A stretch of DNA of 64,000 bases from Anaerocolumna xylanovorans DSM 12503 (GCF_900143645.1 NZ_FRFD01000016.1:1-64000); one strand, 5' to 3'; shown: positions 8,284-18,385, numbered from the stretch's first letter. Notes: generated by a model not told the origin, from the letters alone. Numbers and translations: made by a program.

Positions 8284-10647
8284 TTAATTCTTCTTCCAAT
8301 TTTCATAGGTAATATATTCTGATATCTTTATCTGGTCGATACTTCTCCCATTGTCATAGCTGTTACCAGCATAATCGGTAAAGTAATGGGTAAATTGCAT
8401 GGATGCATTATTAAGCCACCCTCCGGGAGCTTCCTCCTTTTCCTTTTCAAGAGCAAAGGAAAGGATATTCTGGACCATATCCGGCCCGGACGTGATTTGA
8501 ATCCCGCTGTTTTGCAAAAGAATCTTTCCGCCGGATATTATCATTCCTTCATAATTTGTTCTTACCGTTAAATTGCCGGTGGTAATAATAATTCCATTGC
8601 CAATCTCACCGCCGGTGGCTCTCCTGATATCGTCAGTGGTAATATCGCTGTCATTACGGATAATGTAAACTGAATACTCCGCAAAGCCCTCTCCCCCTAT
8701 ATCAATGGATATCTTCTTATAATAATTACCATTGTCCTTTACAAATCCATTGGATAAGGCTGTAATATCATCCGAAGTCTCCTTCTCAATAACAGACTGG
8801 CTGCCATCCTGGCTGATAATGGTTTTAAATAAAGGACTGGTAGTTTTATCCAGCCTGAAATCTCCGGTATTTCCTCCGGAAGAAGCAGCTACCAGACATA
8901 GCTGTCTGGATTTATACTCCCTGGCTGTCCGGACTGCATCACTTAATAGAGAAGCATCCGGAGAATCGGGATTGGAAAGGACTCCTCCGGTTAATGCCAG
9001 ATTTCCGTCGCCGGCTGTCATAAGGCCATTGGCCGCCAGAAGAAGTGCTCCGCTTAATTTGATACCATTTCCATAGAGAAAAGTCTTTGAGTTAATATCC
9101 AGTTTTGCTTTATTATCTGAATTATTATAATATTCCTTGAAATACCGGTTAGCAGCGGCCTGGTCTTTAAATTCCAGGTAGTAATAAACCATAGGGACAG
9201 TCCCTCCCATGAGATAATGGTACTCCACGTACTGCCTGCTTGTCAGCAAATCCGCTAATGCTCCGGCAGGAACGAATACTTTCTTTTGCCCTTCCGGCAA
9301 TTTACTAAGCTCTGATCCCATCACCGGATTATGTCCCCACCAGATATATTCATCCGGAACCAGATACGCCAGCTGGTTACTCTTTACGGAAATGGACTCC
9401 CCGGTCATAATATCATCTGCCACGGTAGTCCCTGCCTGATTCTTTCTGGACACAAATGCTCTTCCGGCAACCGTAAGGCTTGTCAGCCCGGACATATCCA
9501 GCGAAGAATGCGTTCCGTTAATTAAAACCGCACTGCTGTAATTAGAGTTTACAATGCTATGTATTTCACTGTCTTCCACTCTCTGATTGGTCTTATTATA
9601 ATTGTAGCCATAGTAACTGCCGCCTATGGTCACATCACTTTTTTGTGCACCAAGCATAAGATCGTCTGCCACCTTACAATTACCGTAAATATTGAGGTAG
9701 GAAGCTTCACTACTGCCCTCATTACCGGTGGTAGCAATATTCTCTGCCCACACATTCATTTTCCTGCCGGCAGCCTTATCTCCGATAAATAGCTTTGCAA
9801 AATTATCGACTACGATATCCCCTCTGGTAATCAGGGTATCTCCGTTGATTTTCAGATTATATCCATTAGAAGCATTCTGGTTTGGAACTGTAACATTCGT
9901 GGCACTTACCTTCAATCCTTCCTCACCTGCATACAAATTGCCTTCTATGCTTATTCCCATTCCGCCGTCCACCAGTAATTGCCGGTCTGCTATCAGGGCA
10001 TATTTTGTAAATTCCGGATAGATATTGGCTGAACTAAAATTCAGATTAGGGGCTGTCAGACAGATGTCAGTTGTAATTTGGGTTTCATAGCCCTGACTGT
10101 TTTCAAACTTTACTTTAACCGCCTGCAATACGACAGAATTTATCTGATCCGGATTAACAGTATCCAGATTAATCTTCAATATATTCGTGGAAGTCTCCGT
10201 ATTCCCATAGAGGATATTGTCATCCGGGTTTCTGGAGGAATTAAGAAAGCTCTTTAGCACCTCCGGCTTATAGTAATAAGTTGTCCCTGCCGCCGGATCA
10301 TAGGTCTGCCCGCAAAGTGCCGCTACCAGCTTACCGATATAATGGCTGTCAAATTCATTCTTGACGGAACTATCCGTATCCTGTGTAATGTCCGAATAAT
10401 GAAGCAGAACATAATCATAAGCCTGATACATGCTGTTGGATGAAAGCTCTTCCAGTCCGGCACGCAGTTCATCCATTACCGCTTCCGTTTCATAGAAATT
10501 TTCTTTCGCCTGATAATCGATATGCTTCATCTGAATATTGGTCATAGTAAGAGACAGAACCAGTGAACCCAGTATTGCAATAAAGCAGATTGCAATAATA
10601 ACAAGTAATAACGCAGAACCTCTGTTATTTTTCCTTATTGTTCTCAT
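8284..10647 (-). CDS. large PilX-like pilus protein
   Basis: 787 residues from ATG 10647 with GAGGAG upstream. The N-terminus MRTIRKNNRGSALLLVIIAI resembles PilX/GspK-type pilins: short basic leader, RG|SALLL cleavage context and a single helix, but Ser-Ala-Leu replaces the usual FTLxE and there is no Glu at +5, as in GspK-type tip pseudopilins. The remaining roughly 740 residues are beta-rich with polymer-like repeats of SxNIY.., LNIYGNCKVADDLMLGA and LTVAGRAFVS, suggesting a parallel beta-helix adhesin head. It is probably the pilus tip or adhesive subunit. The pilin part is well supported; the head function is inferred. Confidence 0.72.
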   Translation of the reverse strand: MRTIRKNNRGSALLLVIIAICFIAILGSLVLSLTMTNIQMKHIDYQAKENFYETEAVMDELRAGLEELSSNSMYQAYDYVLLHYSDITQDTDSSVKNEFDSHYIGKLVAALCGQTYDPAAGTTYYYKPEVLKSFLNSSRNPDDNILYGNTETSTNILKINLDTVNPDQINSVVLQAVKVKFENSQGYETQITTDICLTAPNLNFSSANIYPEFTKYALIADRQLLVDGGMGISIEGNLYAGEEGLKVSATNVTVPNQNASNGYNLKINGDTLITRGDIVVDNFAKLFIGDKAAGRKMNVWAENIATTGNEGSSEASYLNIYGNCKVADDLMLGAQKSDVTIGGSYYGYNYNKTNQRVEDSEIHSIVNSNYSSAVLINGTHSSLDMSGLTSLTVAGRAFVSRKNQAGTTVADDIMTGESISVKSNQLAYLVPDEYIWWGHNPVMGSELSKLPEGQKKVFVPAGALADLLTSRQYVEYHYLMGGTVPMVYYYLEFKDQAAANRYFKEYYNNSDNKAKLDINSKTFLYGNGIKLSGALLLAANGLMTAGDGNLALTGGVLSNPDSPDASLLSDAVRTAREYKSRQLCLVAASSGGNTGDFRLDKTTSPLFKTIISQDGSQSVIEKETSDDITALSNGFVKDNGNYYKKISIDIGGEGFAEYSVYIIRNDSDITTDDIRRATGGEIGNGIIITTGNLTVRTNYEGMIISGGKILLQNSGIQITSGPDMVQNILSFALEKEKEEAPGGWLNNASMQFTHYFTDYAGNSYDNGRSIDQIKISEYITYENWKKN

Positions 10648-10695
10648 AATCTGCTCCTCTCTGCCCTCCGGCTGCTTATCGTTTCATAACACCAT

Positions 10696-11967
10696 TTATT
10701 CTCCCTTGGTAGAATTCATGGATGCATATAAAAAATCAGGGTTCAAAAGTTTTCCCGCCTTGTAAACGTCAACCTTTATGTCCATCATCCGAAGGACGGC
10801 CTTATTTGAAATATAGCTTCCCTCTTTTACATCGCTGCCGTCATTACTTTTGGAAACTTTACCGGCATTGGAATATACCTTATCCACTTTCAAATAGGAC
10901 GTACCGACAGGGTTGATGCTGGCATCAAAAGCCGGTGCAAGATCACTCGCCTCATCCGCAGCCTGGCACAGCAGGTAAAGATTGATATTTCTTCTAAAGG
11001 ATGCCGCAACTGCCGGGTCAATATCCAGTGAGATCTGCTCTATTCCTTTATTTCTTTGAAAGAATACATAGATATTTTTCATATCCTCCAGTGAAACCGT
11101 CTCCTGATATAAAGGGGGATCCATTTCCAGAGCACTGCTCTGATCCTGCGGACATCCCTCTATTCCCGGAGAATAGTATTTGTAATAAATCTTCACCCTT
11201 GTCTGGCTGGTGCTGATTACAGAAGGTCTGACCTCGTAAGGCTCTATCTCAATAAAGATATTCCTGCATAATGCAGCCTGAATTGCTGTCTCACCAACGG
11301 GAACCTTATGGCTCCAGCCGCTTACCCCCGCATGGGCGGCATTTTCCTGCTCACAATAGCTTCTGTTTAAATCACTCATAGAAATAACAGCCCGGGGTTC
11401 CTGGGCAGTTTCCACTCCTATAATATTCTGCGGGGTCTGTATTGCCTTTATCTGATACAGGGGCTTATTTACATTCGTATCATAATAGGTCTTCCCGGAA
11501 GTGATGTTCGTATCAATGGTTATAAGGGCATCATAAGCCCTGCCGTCATCCTGGATATTCTCAATAGCATAGTACAGCAAACCATTATCGGAATTCTTAA
11601 AAATACCATTCGCAATATCGTAGCTCCCGCCTGTCAATGCAGTACCGTTTGAAGCCACTTCTTTAATGCGGCTTTGATCTCTTCCAATCTTATCAACAGG
11701 TACCAAATCAAATTCTGCCAAAAATTCTGCATTCCCTGCGTGAAAGCTTCTGGCAATATCCTCGATTGATTTATCTTTACAATTTTCAATGATGCTCTGG
11801 GATAAGGCTACCGCATCCTGGGATGTCTTCGCTTTTGTATTATACGCAGAGGAGGATACGAAGTAACTAAGAAGGGGAACTGTTATAATAGCAAGTATTA
11901 CAATGCTGACAAGAAGCTCAACCAAAGAAAATCCATTATTATTTTCCTTCTTTCTCTGTTGTTTCAA
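10696..11967 (-). CDS. minor prepilin, PilV/GspI-like, with large head
   Basis: 423 residues from TTG 11967, chosen because AAAGGAGG lies 7 bases upstream; an alternative GTG at 12000 has no such site. The prepilin motif is NNNGFSLVELLVSIVILA: cleavage after G, Glu at +5, then one hydrophobic helix. The head of about 380 residues is much larger than a standard PilV. It sits between pilO and the PilX-like gene, the usual place for minor pilins. Confidence 0.8.
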   Translation of the reverse strand: MKQQRKKENNNGFSLVELLVSIVILAIITVPLLSYFVSSSAYNTKAKTSQDAVALSQSIIENCKDKSIEDIARSFHAGNAEFLAEFDLVPVDKIGRDQSRIKEVASNGTALTGGSYDIANGIFKNSDNGLLYYAIENIQDDGRAYDALITIDTNITSGKTYYDTNVNKPLYQIKAIQTPQNIIGVETAQEPRAVISMSDLNRSYCEQENAAHAGVSGWSHKVPVGETAIQAALCRNIFIEIEPYEVRPSVISTSQTRVKIYYKYYSPGIEGCPQDQSSALEMDPPLYQETVSLEDMKNIYVFFQRNKGIEQISLDIDPAVAASFRRNINLYLLCQAADEASDLAPAFDASINPVGTSYLKVDKVYSNAGKVSKSNDGSDVKEGSYISNKAVLRMMDIKVDVYKAGKLLNPDFLYASMNSTKGE

Positions 11968-12015
11968 TACAGCTCCTCCTTTCCCTCTTTGCTGGTTCAC
12001 CTTATAGTAAATGTA

Positions 12016-12750
12016 CTACTTCAAGGTTCCAAAAATATTATCCCGTCCCGTCTTTATATCGTCCATATTAGGGGGCTCATAGGTTTTTTGAACACCGGAA
12101 CCGGCTAACATATACATATTAATTGTCATGCTTCCCGTCAGATTACCCGTGGCAGTGTCATAAGTCGTACTTAATTCTCCAATGGTCATTCTGTCAGAAT
12201 TCTTATTGATATAATCAATGGCTTTTTTTAAGCCTTCATAGGTTGTTTTAAAAGAGATGGACACCGTCGACTTCATACCGGTAAATTTATTGGCCTGTAC
12301 GGCATTTCCGGTATCCGTTCCGCTGGTGTCAGCAGCATTATCTGTAGTTTGTGAATCTGATGCTGTCCCTTCACCCGAAGCAGTATTCGGGTAAAATATC
12401 TGGTGTTCGGTAAAAGTAGAGGAAGATATCTCCATTCCTGCTTCAAACTCCATCCCATCCAGCAGTAAAATAATATCTGCGGTGCTTAAATATACCGGAA
12501 ACCTGGCTTTCATATCCTCCATTTCCGAACGAAGTTTTTCTGTCTCTGCCTTTTTATCCTCTGCCTGTGCCTGCATCTGTGTTAATTCCTGTACTTTTGA
12601 TTTCAACGCTTCATTGGAAGTTCTGATTTCCTGTGCCGCACTTACGTTCCTTTGATAAATAAGAAAATAAGAAACTGCAAATAGGACCAGAGATACCACT
12701 ATAAGAAGAAGTTTTTTATCTCTTTGCGTTAGCTTTAACTCTAATTTCAT
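12016..12750 (-). CDS. pilO: PilO-like pilus alignment protein
   Basis: 244 residues from ATG 12750 (AAAGGAGG seven bases upstream; the longer reading from 12798 would start inside pilMN). A cytoplasmic basic stretch, one membrane helix at about residues 14-34 and a coiled coil of about 60 residues precede a ferredoxin-like C-terminal domain, the layout of PilO/GspM. It contains a low-complexity Thr/Asp/Ala linker near residues 130-160. PilO pairs with PilN in the inner-membrane alignment complex; here PilN is fused to PilM just upstream. Confidence 0.78.
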   Translation of the reverse strand: MKLELKLTQRDKKLLLIVVSLVLFAVSYFLIYQRNVSAAQEIRTSNEALKSKVQELTQMQAQAEDKKAETEKLRSEMEDMKARFPVYLSTADIILLLDGMEFEAGMEISSSTFTEHQIFYPNTASGEGTASDSQTTDNAADTSGTDTGNAVQANKFTGMKSTVSISFKTTYEGLKKAIDYINKNSDRMTIGELSTTYDTATGNLTGSMTINMYMLAGSGVQKTYEPPNMDDIKTGRDNIFGTLK

Positions 12751-12763
12751 GTTACCTCCTTTT

Positions 12764-14431
12764 CTACTTCCCATTATCCGAATTTTCTTCCGGCACATTT
12801 GCTTCTTCCGTTTTGCTGCTGTATTGGCAGTTCACAGCGAAAGTAACCATTTTTATCCCGTTATCATCTTCCGATTCTGCTATAGAAGCAATGGAAATGT
12901 CACTTAAGTCCTCTATATGGCTTAACTGCAGATAGAGCTTTGCTGCACTTATCTTATTGTTTGTTGTAATATTCATACTAAGTCCGGTTTCACTTACCGC
13001 CAATGCTGACACCACCGCAGAGGAAGGAAGTTTCTCTTCCAGTTCGTTAATCAGCCCATTTAACTTCTCATTTTTGGAAGTCGTAAGAGCATACATATTC
13101 GCAATATTCTGATAATCATTCAGCGCTGCCGTGTATTCTGAAAAAACCGCTTCAACGGGAGTCAGAGTCTTTATCTGTGCTTCCAGTTCTCTTTTCTCCG
13201 ATTTTGCCCCTTGCAGACTTATAGTGGAAACAGCTATTAATACAACTGAAATAGAAAGGGAGCCTATCACTGTCAGCAGCAGAATGCTTCGGCCGCTTTT
13301 TTTAGCTTCCTTTTCTATAATATCCTTGGATACAAAGCCGATAGGTTTCAGTACCGCACCGATTGCGGACATATAGGCCGTTTGATCAATATCATCCAGG
13401 TTCATGCCTTTATGAAATACAACCGCCAGGAACCTGTCTAAAATCTTGACCTCATAACCAATTTCATTCTGGAACAATTGGACAATGCCCTTTATTTTGC
13501 TTCCCTGACCTGTGATATGGATTTTGTCTATTCTTTTTTCGGGAAATTTGGAATTATAATAGTCCAATACCCTGGTAACGTTATTAACCAGATACCGCAA
13601 AGAATCCGTAATCACTCCTGCATTCCTGAAGAGACTGTCAGGGTTCTGATCAGCCAGGGCTTCATCCGTTGCAGCTGCTTCCTGAAAGGGGTCAAAGTGT
13701 GAGTTAATCAGCTCTTTCTCACATAAAAGCTTAAATATCTCCTCTTCTTTTTCCTGCCCGGCCGCCTTATTTTCCAAAGCAGCTTCAACAACAGCATTTG
13801 TACCATAGGGTATCGTCCTTTGCAGTAAGAGGGTCTCATGATCGATTACGTGAATCAGCGTACTCTGTTCATTGATTTGAATAATACAGCGGATGCCTTC
13901 ATCCGACTGCCTCTTTAATAATTGAAAACCGCTGTTACCGATATAGTCAATGGCAAGAATGGTAAAATTCATCAGCTGCGCAAAGCTGTAGTAATTCTTA
14001 ATCAGATTACCCGGTGCTGCCAGTAATAATAATTTCAGCTGCCTGGATTCTTTGGTAATGATCCGCTCCAGAATACTGTAAGAGATAATATACTCTGATA
14101 CATCCACCGGAAAATATTCCTGTGCCCCTGCATCCACAACAGGCTGAATCAATCTGTCCTTTACCATAGGAATGACTATTTCGCGGTTGGCTATTCTGGT
14201 GGAAGATACCGTAAATACCACGTCGGTAAGCTTCATATCGGCTTCGTCCAGTTTTTTTCGAAGTACTGCTGCCAGCACCTGCTTATCCCTGATATAACCG
14301 TCCTCAATTGCATTATCCGGCGTGCGGAAAGTAATGCATTTGTATATATGCGGAGTCTTCTTCCCATAATCCATCTCGCAGATTCTTGTATTGATTACTC
14401 CAATATCGATACTTAATACTCTTTTGGTCAT
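12764..14431 (-). CDS. fused PilM-PilN pilus assembly protein
   Basis: 555 residues. Residues 1 to about 345 are an actin-like PilM/FtsA fold: phosphate-1 motif VLSIDIGVINTRICEMD at the N-terminus and IHITGQGSKIKGI near residue 295. About residues 370-390 are a membrane helix (ILLLTVIGSLSISVVLIAV), then a coiled coil and a ferredoxin-like domain typical of PilN. In most type IV pilus systems PilM and PilN are separate proteins, with the PilN N-terminal peptide docking in PilM. Here the joining is continuous, so it is either a natural fusion or the PilN docking peptide is dispensable. The gene ends overlap the start region of pilO. Confidence 0.82.
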   Translation of the reverse strand: MTKRVLSIDIGVINTRICEMDYGKKTPHIYKCITFRTPDNAIEDGYIRDKQVLAAVLRKKLDEADMKLTDVVFTVSSTRIANREIVIPMVKDRLIQPVVDAGAQEYFPVDVSEYIISYSILERIITKESRQLKLLLLAAPGNLIKNYYSFAQLMNFTILAIDYIGNSGFQLLKRQSDEGIRCIIQINEQSTLIHVIDHETLLLQRTIPYGTNAVVEAALENKAAGQEKEEEIFKLLCEKELINSHFDPFQEAAATDEALADQNPDSLFRNAGVITDSLRYLVNNVTRVLDYYNSKFPEKRIDKIHITGQGSKIKGIVQLFQNEIGYEVKILDRFLAVVFHKGMNLDDIDQTAYMSAIGAVLKPIGFVSKDIIEKEAKKSGRSILLLTVIGSLSISVVLIAVSTISLQGAKSEKRELEAQIKTLTPVEAVFSEYTAALNDYQNIANMYALTTSKNEKLNGLINELEEKLPSSAVVSALAVSETGLSMNITTNNKISAAKLYLQLSHIEDLSDISIASIAESEDDNGIKMVTFAVNCQYSSKTEEANVPEENSDNGK

Positions 14432-14521
14432 TTAGCCATTCTCCCTTTTTCAGTACAAAAATCATTTATTTTTTTATGGCAGAACATAGAACTTAACCGC
14501 AGCCCCACTCTTGGCTCCCAT

Positions 14522-14591
14522 GCATATCGCAAGCCTGCTTGCGGTACTGCATAAATAAGGGGGTGTGAAAAATGCCCCATATTTTTCACAC
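14522..14591. repeat. two-hairpin intergenic repeat, copy 1
   Basis: Hairpin A: ATCGCAAG (14526-14533) pairs with CTTGCGGT (14538-14545). It is followed by ACTGCATAAATA and hairpin B: GTGTGAAAAAT (14563-14573) with ATTTTTCACAC (14581-14591). The order, hairpin A sequence and spacer match a second copy at 56649-56715. It lies between prepilin peptidase and pilMN; hairpin B might act as an intra-operon processing or attenuation site. Confidence 0.7.
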
Positions 14592-14627
14592 TTCTATACA
14601 CTGCAATAAAAAAATACGGTCTTACTT

Positions 14628-15383
14628 TTATTTTAACATACAGACACGAAGATACCAATCAATAAAAGTTTCACCAAAAAGCATGCTGGCAAAGATGCCC
14701 ATTGCCAGATAAGGCCCGAATGCCAGTAAGCGTTCTGCATGGCTTACCTTCATACGGATTAAATGCAGAATGGAGCCAAACAAACAGCCCCAAAGAAATG
14801 CCAGCAAATTCAGCTTCCAACCCAGAACCAGACCTGCTGCCGCCATTAATTTAATATCTCCGCCGCCGATTCCCCTGCCCTTTGTAAGAAAAAACAACAG
14901 CAGTAAAAAAGCACTGACGGAGCCAAAGCCCAAAACATAGTTAACCCAATTTGTCCAATCCAAGCCCATACGGATTAACCCTAAGACACCTATAAAAAGA
15001 TTGATGCCAAAAGGTATCTCAAAAGTACGAAAATCAATGATACTCAATACCAGCAAAGCAGAGGTCATAAGGCAATAAATTATACTGACCGGATTGAAAC
15101 CATTTACCAGGAAAATGATACAGTAAAGCAATGCATTCACAAACTCTACCAAGGGGTACTGCAGGGACAGCCTGGTCTTACATTTTCTGCACTTACCGCC
15201 TAAAAAGATATAACTGAACAAAGGAACCAAATCATACCATTTCAACTGGTACCCACAGCCCATGCAATGGGAACGGGTTGTAACGATATTCTCTTTTCTG
15301 GGTATCCGGTAGATGCAGACATTTAAAAAGCTGCCAATGAGGATACCGTATACAAAGATGATTATGTATAAGAATAGGGTCAT
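14628..15383 (-). CDS. pilD: type IV prepilin peptidase
   Basis: 251 residues from ATG 15383; AAAGGA lies upstream, overlapping an alternative TTG at 15404. This bifunctional membrane aspartyl protease cleaves prepilin leaders and N-methylates the new end. The N-terminal GSFLNVCIYRIPR motif is followed by two CxxC pairs (CMGC, CRKC) that bind zinc in this family. The catalytic aspartates are IDFRTFEIP and GGGDIKL (the GxGD motif). Seven or eight hydrophobic segments follow the usual A24 topology. The neighbour is the major pilin, its main substrate. Confidence 0.93.
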   Translation of the reverse strand: MTLFLYIIIFVYGILIGSFLNVCIYRIPRKENIVTTRSHCMGCGYQLKWYDLVPLFSYIFLGGKCRKCKTRLSLQYPLVEFVNALLYCIIFLVNGFNPVSIIYCLMTSALLVLSIIDFRTFEIPFGINLFIGVLGLIRMGLDWTNWVNYVLGFGSVSAFLLLLFFLTKGRGIGGGDIKLMAAAGLVLGWKLNLLAFLWGCLFGSILHLIRMKVSHAERLLAFGPYLAMGIFASMLFGETFIDWYLRVCMLK

Positions 15384-15420
15384 GGTATGATTTGGTCCTT
15401 TCAAAAATAAATGTAAATTT

Positions 15421-15945
15421 CTATTTTGCTGTCATTGTCTTAAATACTATCGCCGGTGTAGTAGCACCATCATATGCCGTCAATTCAAGACTACCATCTG
15501 TTGCACTATAAACTACTCTAATACTAGCAATGTCTTTTCCTTTTTTGGATTCCATAGCAGCTTTAACTTCAGCAAGAGCATCATAACCTGATAAAGTTTT
15601 AAAATCAGCAATAACTGCTGCAGAAGCTGCCGTATCGGCTGTAAGATGCTCCGTTTTAGCATCAGCAGCTCCAACGAAACTAGTTATTCCATATTTCTTC
15701 GTATTGTCTAAGGCAGCGGCATTTTGAGCAAACGATGTCAATGATGCTGTACACAAAGCGCTAAGAATCTGCTCATCTTTTGCTTCCCTTGACTTCTCAA
15801 TATAAGGTAATACCTGCGTTCCAACAATACCAACCAGAATCGCCATAATAGCAATTACAACAATTAACTCAACCAACGAAAAACCTTTGTTTTTCTTCCT
15901 TGTTTTTGCTTCCTGAACCGTAATCATCTCATTTACTTTTTCCAT
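15421..15945 (-). CDS. pilA: major type IV pilin
   Basis: 174 residues. A 21-residue leader, long for a pilin, ends KKNKG|FSLVELIVVIAIMAIL with Glu at +5 and a perfect N-terminal helix. The head is small, alanine-rich and lysine-rich and lacks the disulphide loop of Gram-negative PilA, which is common in clostridial pilins. AAGGAG stands 10 bases before ATG 15945. Position between pilC and pilD, with 80-odd bases of spacer upstream, fits the abundantly made structural subunit. Confidence 0.9.
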   Translation of the reverse strand: MEKVNEMITVQEAKTRKKNKGFSLVELIVVIAIMAILVGIVGTQVLPYIEKSREAKDEQILSALCTASLTSFAQNAAALDNTKKYGITSFVGAADAKTEHLTADTAASAAVIADFKTLSGYDALAEVKAAMESKKGKDIASIRVVYSATDGSLELTAYDGATTPAIVFKTMTAK

Positions 15946-16026
15946 AATCGCTTTCTCCTTTTTACATTAAATTATTTATTAAAAATGACCGTTATTGGCA
16001 ACAGCCATATTTAAACCTATCCTTCT

Positions 16027-17241
16027 CTAAGCATTTTCTATACTGCTGTACAAGCTCATCATCGGCGACATGATTGCCATAATAATCACACCAACAACCA
16101 GAGCCATTATTACAATAACCAAAGGCTCTAATACCGTAGTCAGCGCCTTCGTGGCAGCCTCCACCTCTTCATCGTAATAATCTGCCACACGGTCCAGCAT
16201 GCTTTCCATGTTACCGGTTTCTTCTCCGATGCTTATCATGTGGTATACCATGGGTGGAAATAGTTTGGAATATTCCAGAGGTTTTGACAGCGGTACACCT
16301 CTGGCTACCTCCTCGCTGGCATTTATCAGGCATTTCTTTACGATAATATTATCCATGGTCCTGGCAGTAATCTGCAATGCGTCAATTAAGGGGATTCCTG
16401 CCGTTATCATAGTACTAAGAGTTCTTGTCAGCCTGGCAGAGGAGGACTTTATAATCAAACCGCCAAATAACGGAATCCTTAATGCTACTTTTCCCAAAGC
16501 TTCTGCGCCGGCAGGGTTTTTCTTTAACGCTATAAATCCGCCTGTTACCAATGCAACGATAAGTATCAGCAGCCACCATTTTCTGACCATAAAATTACTG
16601 ATATTGACTACAAACTGGGTAATAGCAGGTAACTGGGTGTCCATGTCATTGAACATGGCAATGAAGTTCGGCACTACTACCGTCATCATAACCACGATTG
16701 CTCCGATTGCAACAATACAGATAACCATGGGGTAAATCATAGCCTGCTTTATTAACCCCTTTAATTTGGAATCCTTTTCAAAGTGAATGGCCATACGCTC
16801 AAAGGTAATCTCAAGACTTCCGGAAGCTTCTCCCGCTTCTACCATATTTATCAGAATGGGTGGGAAAATCTTTGGCTGCATTCCCATTGAAGCTGCCAGG
16901 GTCTCCCCTTTTTCCACGGAGGCTTGTATTTCCCGGATTGCATTTTTCATGCGCTTCTTTTCCGTCTGGTCACCAAGCATTTGCAGTGCACTGATTATGG
17001 TAACACCTGCCGATAAAACACTGCCAAACTGTCTGCAGAACACGCTCAAATCTCTCGGCTTTATTCCTCCGCCGATATCGAAGTTCAAATCCTTTGTTAG
17101 GAGGTTCTGTTCCTTCACAGACAGTGGTATCAGCCCGTCTGCTTTTAAAGCAGACTTTACTTTTTCTTCACTGTCCCCTTCCATGGAACCCCGTTTTTCT
17201 TTTCCTCTTTGATCTATAATTACATAACTAAAACTTGCCAA
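16027..17241 (-). CDS. pilC: pilus inner-membrane platform protein PilC
   Basis: 404 residues from TTG 17241 (GGGAGGGA upstream). Two T2SS-F domains are arranged in tandem with three membrane helices (about residues 170-195, 220-240, 375-400); CRQFGSVLSAGVTIISAL and LTRTLSTMITAGIPLIDAL are the paired domain signatures. Length matches PilC/GspF. It anchors the PilB and PilT motors encoded just upstream. Confidence 0.93.
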   Translation of the reverse strand: MASFSYVIIDQRGKEKRGSMEGDSEEKVKSALKADGLIPLSVKEQNLLTKDLNFDIGGGIKPRDLSVFCRQFGSVLSAGVTIISALQMLGDQTEKKRMKNAIREIQASVEKGETLAASMGMQPKIFPPILINMVEAGEASGSLEITFERMAIHFEKDSKLKGLIKQAMIYPMVICIVAIGAIVVMMTVVVPNFIAMFNDMDTQLPAITQFVVNISNFMVRKWWLLILIVALVTGGFIALKKNPAGAEALGKVALRIPLFGGLIIKSSSARLTRTLSTMITAGIPLIDALQITARTMDNIIVKKCLINASEEVARGVPLSKPLEYSKLFPPMVYHMISIGEETGNMESMLDRVADYYDEEVEAATKALTTVLEPLVIVIMALVVGVIIMAIMSPMMSLYSSIENA

Positions 17242-17262
17242 TTGCGTCCCTCCCCTCTGCTG

Positions 17263-18318
17263 TTAGAATAATTTACGGTCCAATGCGCCAGGATCCTGGG
17301 CAAAGTGTATTGCTTTATCCGCATTAATCTTTCCCTTTAGGTATAAGTCATAAATCGCATCATCCATGGTCTGCATACCGGCCTTTTTGCTGGTCTGAAT
17401 GATGGAAGGAATCTGGTGGGTCTTTGCCTCACGAATCAAGTTCCTGATTGCCGGTGTTGCATGCATAACTTCATAGGCCGCCACTCTTCCTTTACCGTCA
17501 GCAGTGGGAATCAGCTGCTGGGATATGACCGACTCCAAAACGGAAGCCAGCTGTATACGTATCTGCTGCTGTTGATGGGGAGGAAAGACATCAATCACAC
17601 GGTCAATCGTTGAGGCCGCACCAATGGTATGAAGTGTGGACAGCACCAGGTGACCGGTTTCCGCTGCCGTTATGGCTGTGGATATGGTATCCAGATCTCT
17701 CATCTCTCCTACTAAAATCACATCAGGGTCTTCTCTTAGGGCCGCCCTTAAAGCATTGGCATAGGAATTCGTATCCAGCCCGATTTCCCTTTGGTTTACA
17801 ACCGCTTTTTTATGATTATGAAGATATTCGATAGGGTCTTCCAGTGTGATAACATGGGTATTGTAGGTTTCGTTAATAATATCGATTAAGGATGCCAAAG
17901 TGGTGGATTTACCGCTTCCTGTCGGCCCGGTAACCAATACCAGACCTCTTTTCTTTCTGGTAAGTTCTATGACAGATTCCGGTACTCCCAAATCCCTTGC
18001 CTGCGGTATAACAGTTCCAACCAGACGCATAACGATTGCATAGGAGCCTCTTTGTTTAAATACGTTAACACGGTACCGTCCCAGTCCCGGGATAGAATAG
18101 GAGAAATCCACCTCCCCTTTTTCCTCAAGGACACTTTGAAAATGTTCCGGCAAGACTGAGAGCACCAGTGACATGGTATCATCCGGCATCAATTTATTAA
18201 AATCCAGGTCGGTTAATTCTCCGTTAATTCTTACCTTCGGTGCGATTCCGACTGTTATATGTAAATCCGATGCCCCTTTTTCCTTCGCTATGGTCAATAA
18301 ATCTTTTATCGTAATCAT
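17263..18318 (-). CDS. pilT: pilus retraction ATPase PilT
   Basis: 351 residues, the normal PilT size. Walker A GPTGSGKST, Asp box, Walker B VILVGEMRD and His box TGHLVLSTLHT are all present; the C-terminal AIRNLIREAKTHQI motif is the PilT signature required for retraction. It powers pilus depolymerisation and hence twitching. It sits 67 bases after pilB. Confidence 0.95.
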   Translation of the reverse strand: MITIKDLLTIAKEKGASDLHITVGIAPKVRINGELTDLDFNKLMPDDTMSLVLSVLPEHFQSVLEEKGEVDFSYSIPGLGRYRVNVFKQRGSYAIVMRLVGTVIPQARDLGVPESVIELTRKKRGLVLVTGPTGSGKSTTLASLIDIINETYNTHVITLEDPIEYLHNHKKAVVNQREIGLDTNSYANALRAALREDPDVILVGEMRDLDTISTAITAAETGHLVLSTLHTIGAASTIDRVIDVFPPHQQQQIRIQLASVLESVISQQLIPTADGKGRVAAYEVMHATPAIRNLIREAKTHQIPSIIQTSKKAGMQTMDDAIYDLYLKGKINADKAIHFAQDPGALDRKLF

Positions 18319-18385
18319 CCTTTAGCACCCTATCCCAAACTCTATTATCTTTATCTGCGTGTATCCCTTTAAGCCTTTAATTTCT

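Noticed and set aside
14428..14658. 76-codon frame overlapping the intergenic repeat
   Set aside because: It spans the hairpin repeat and overlaps both neighbouring genes, with no plausible ribosome binding site.
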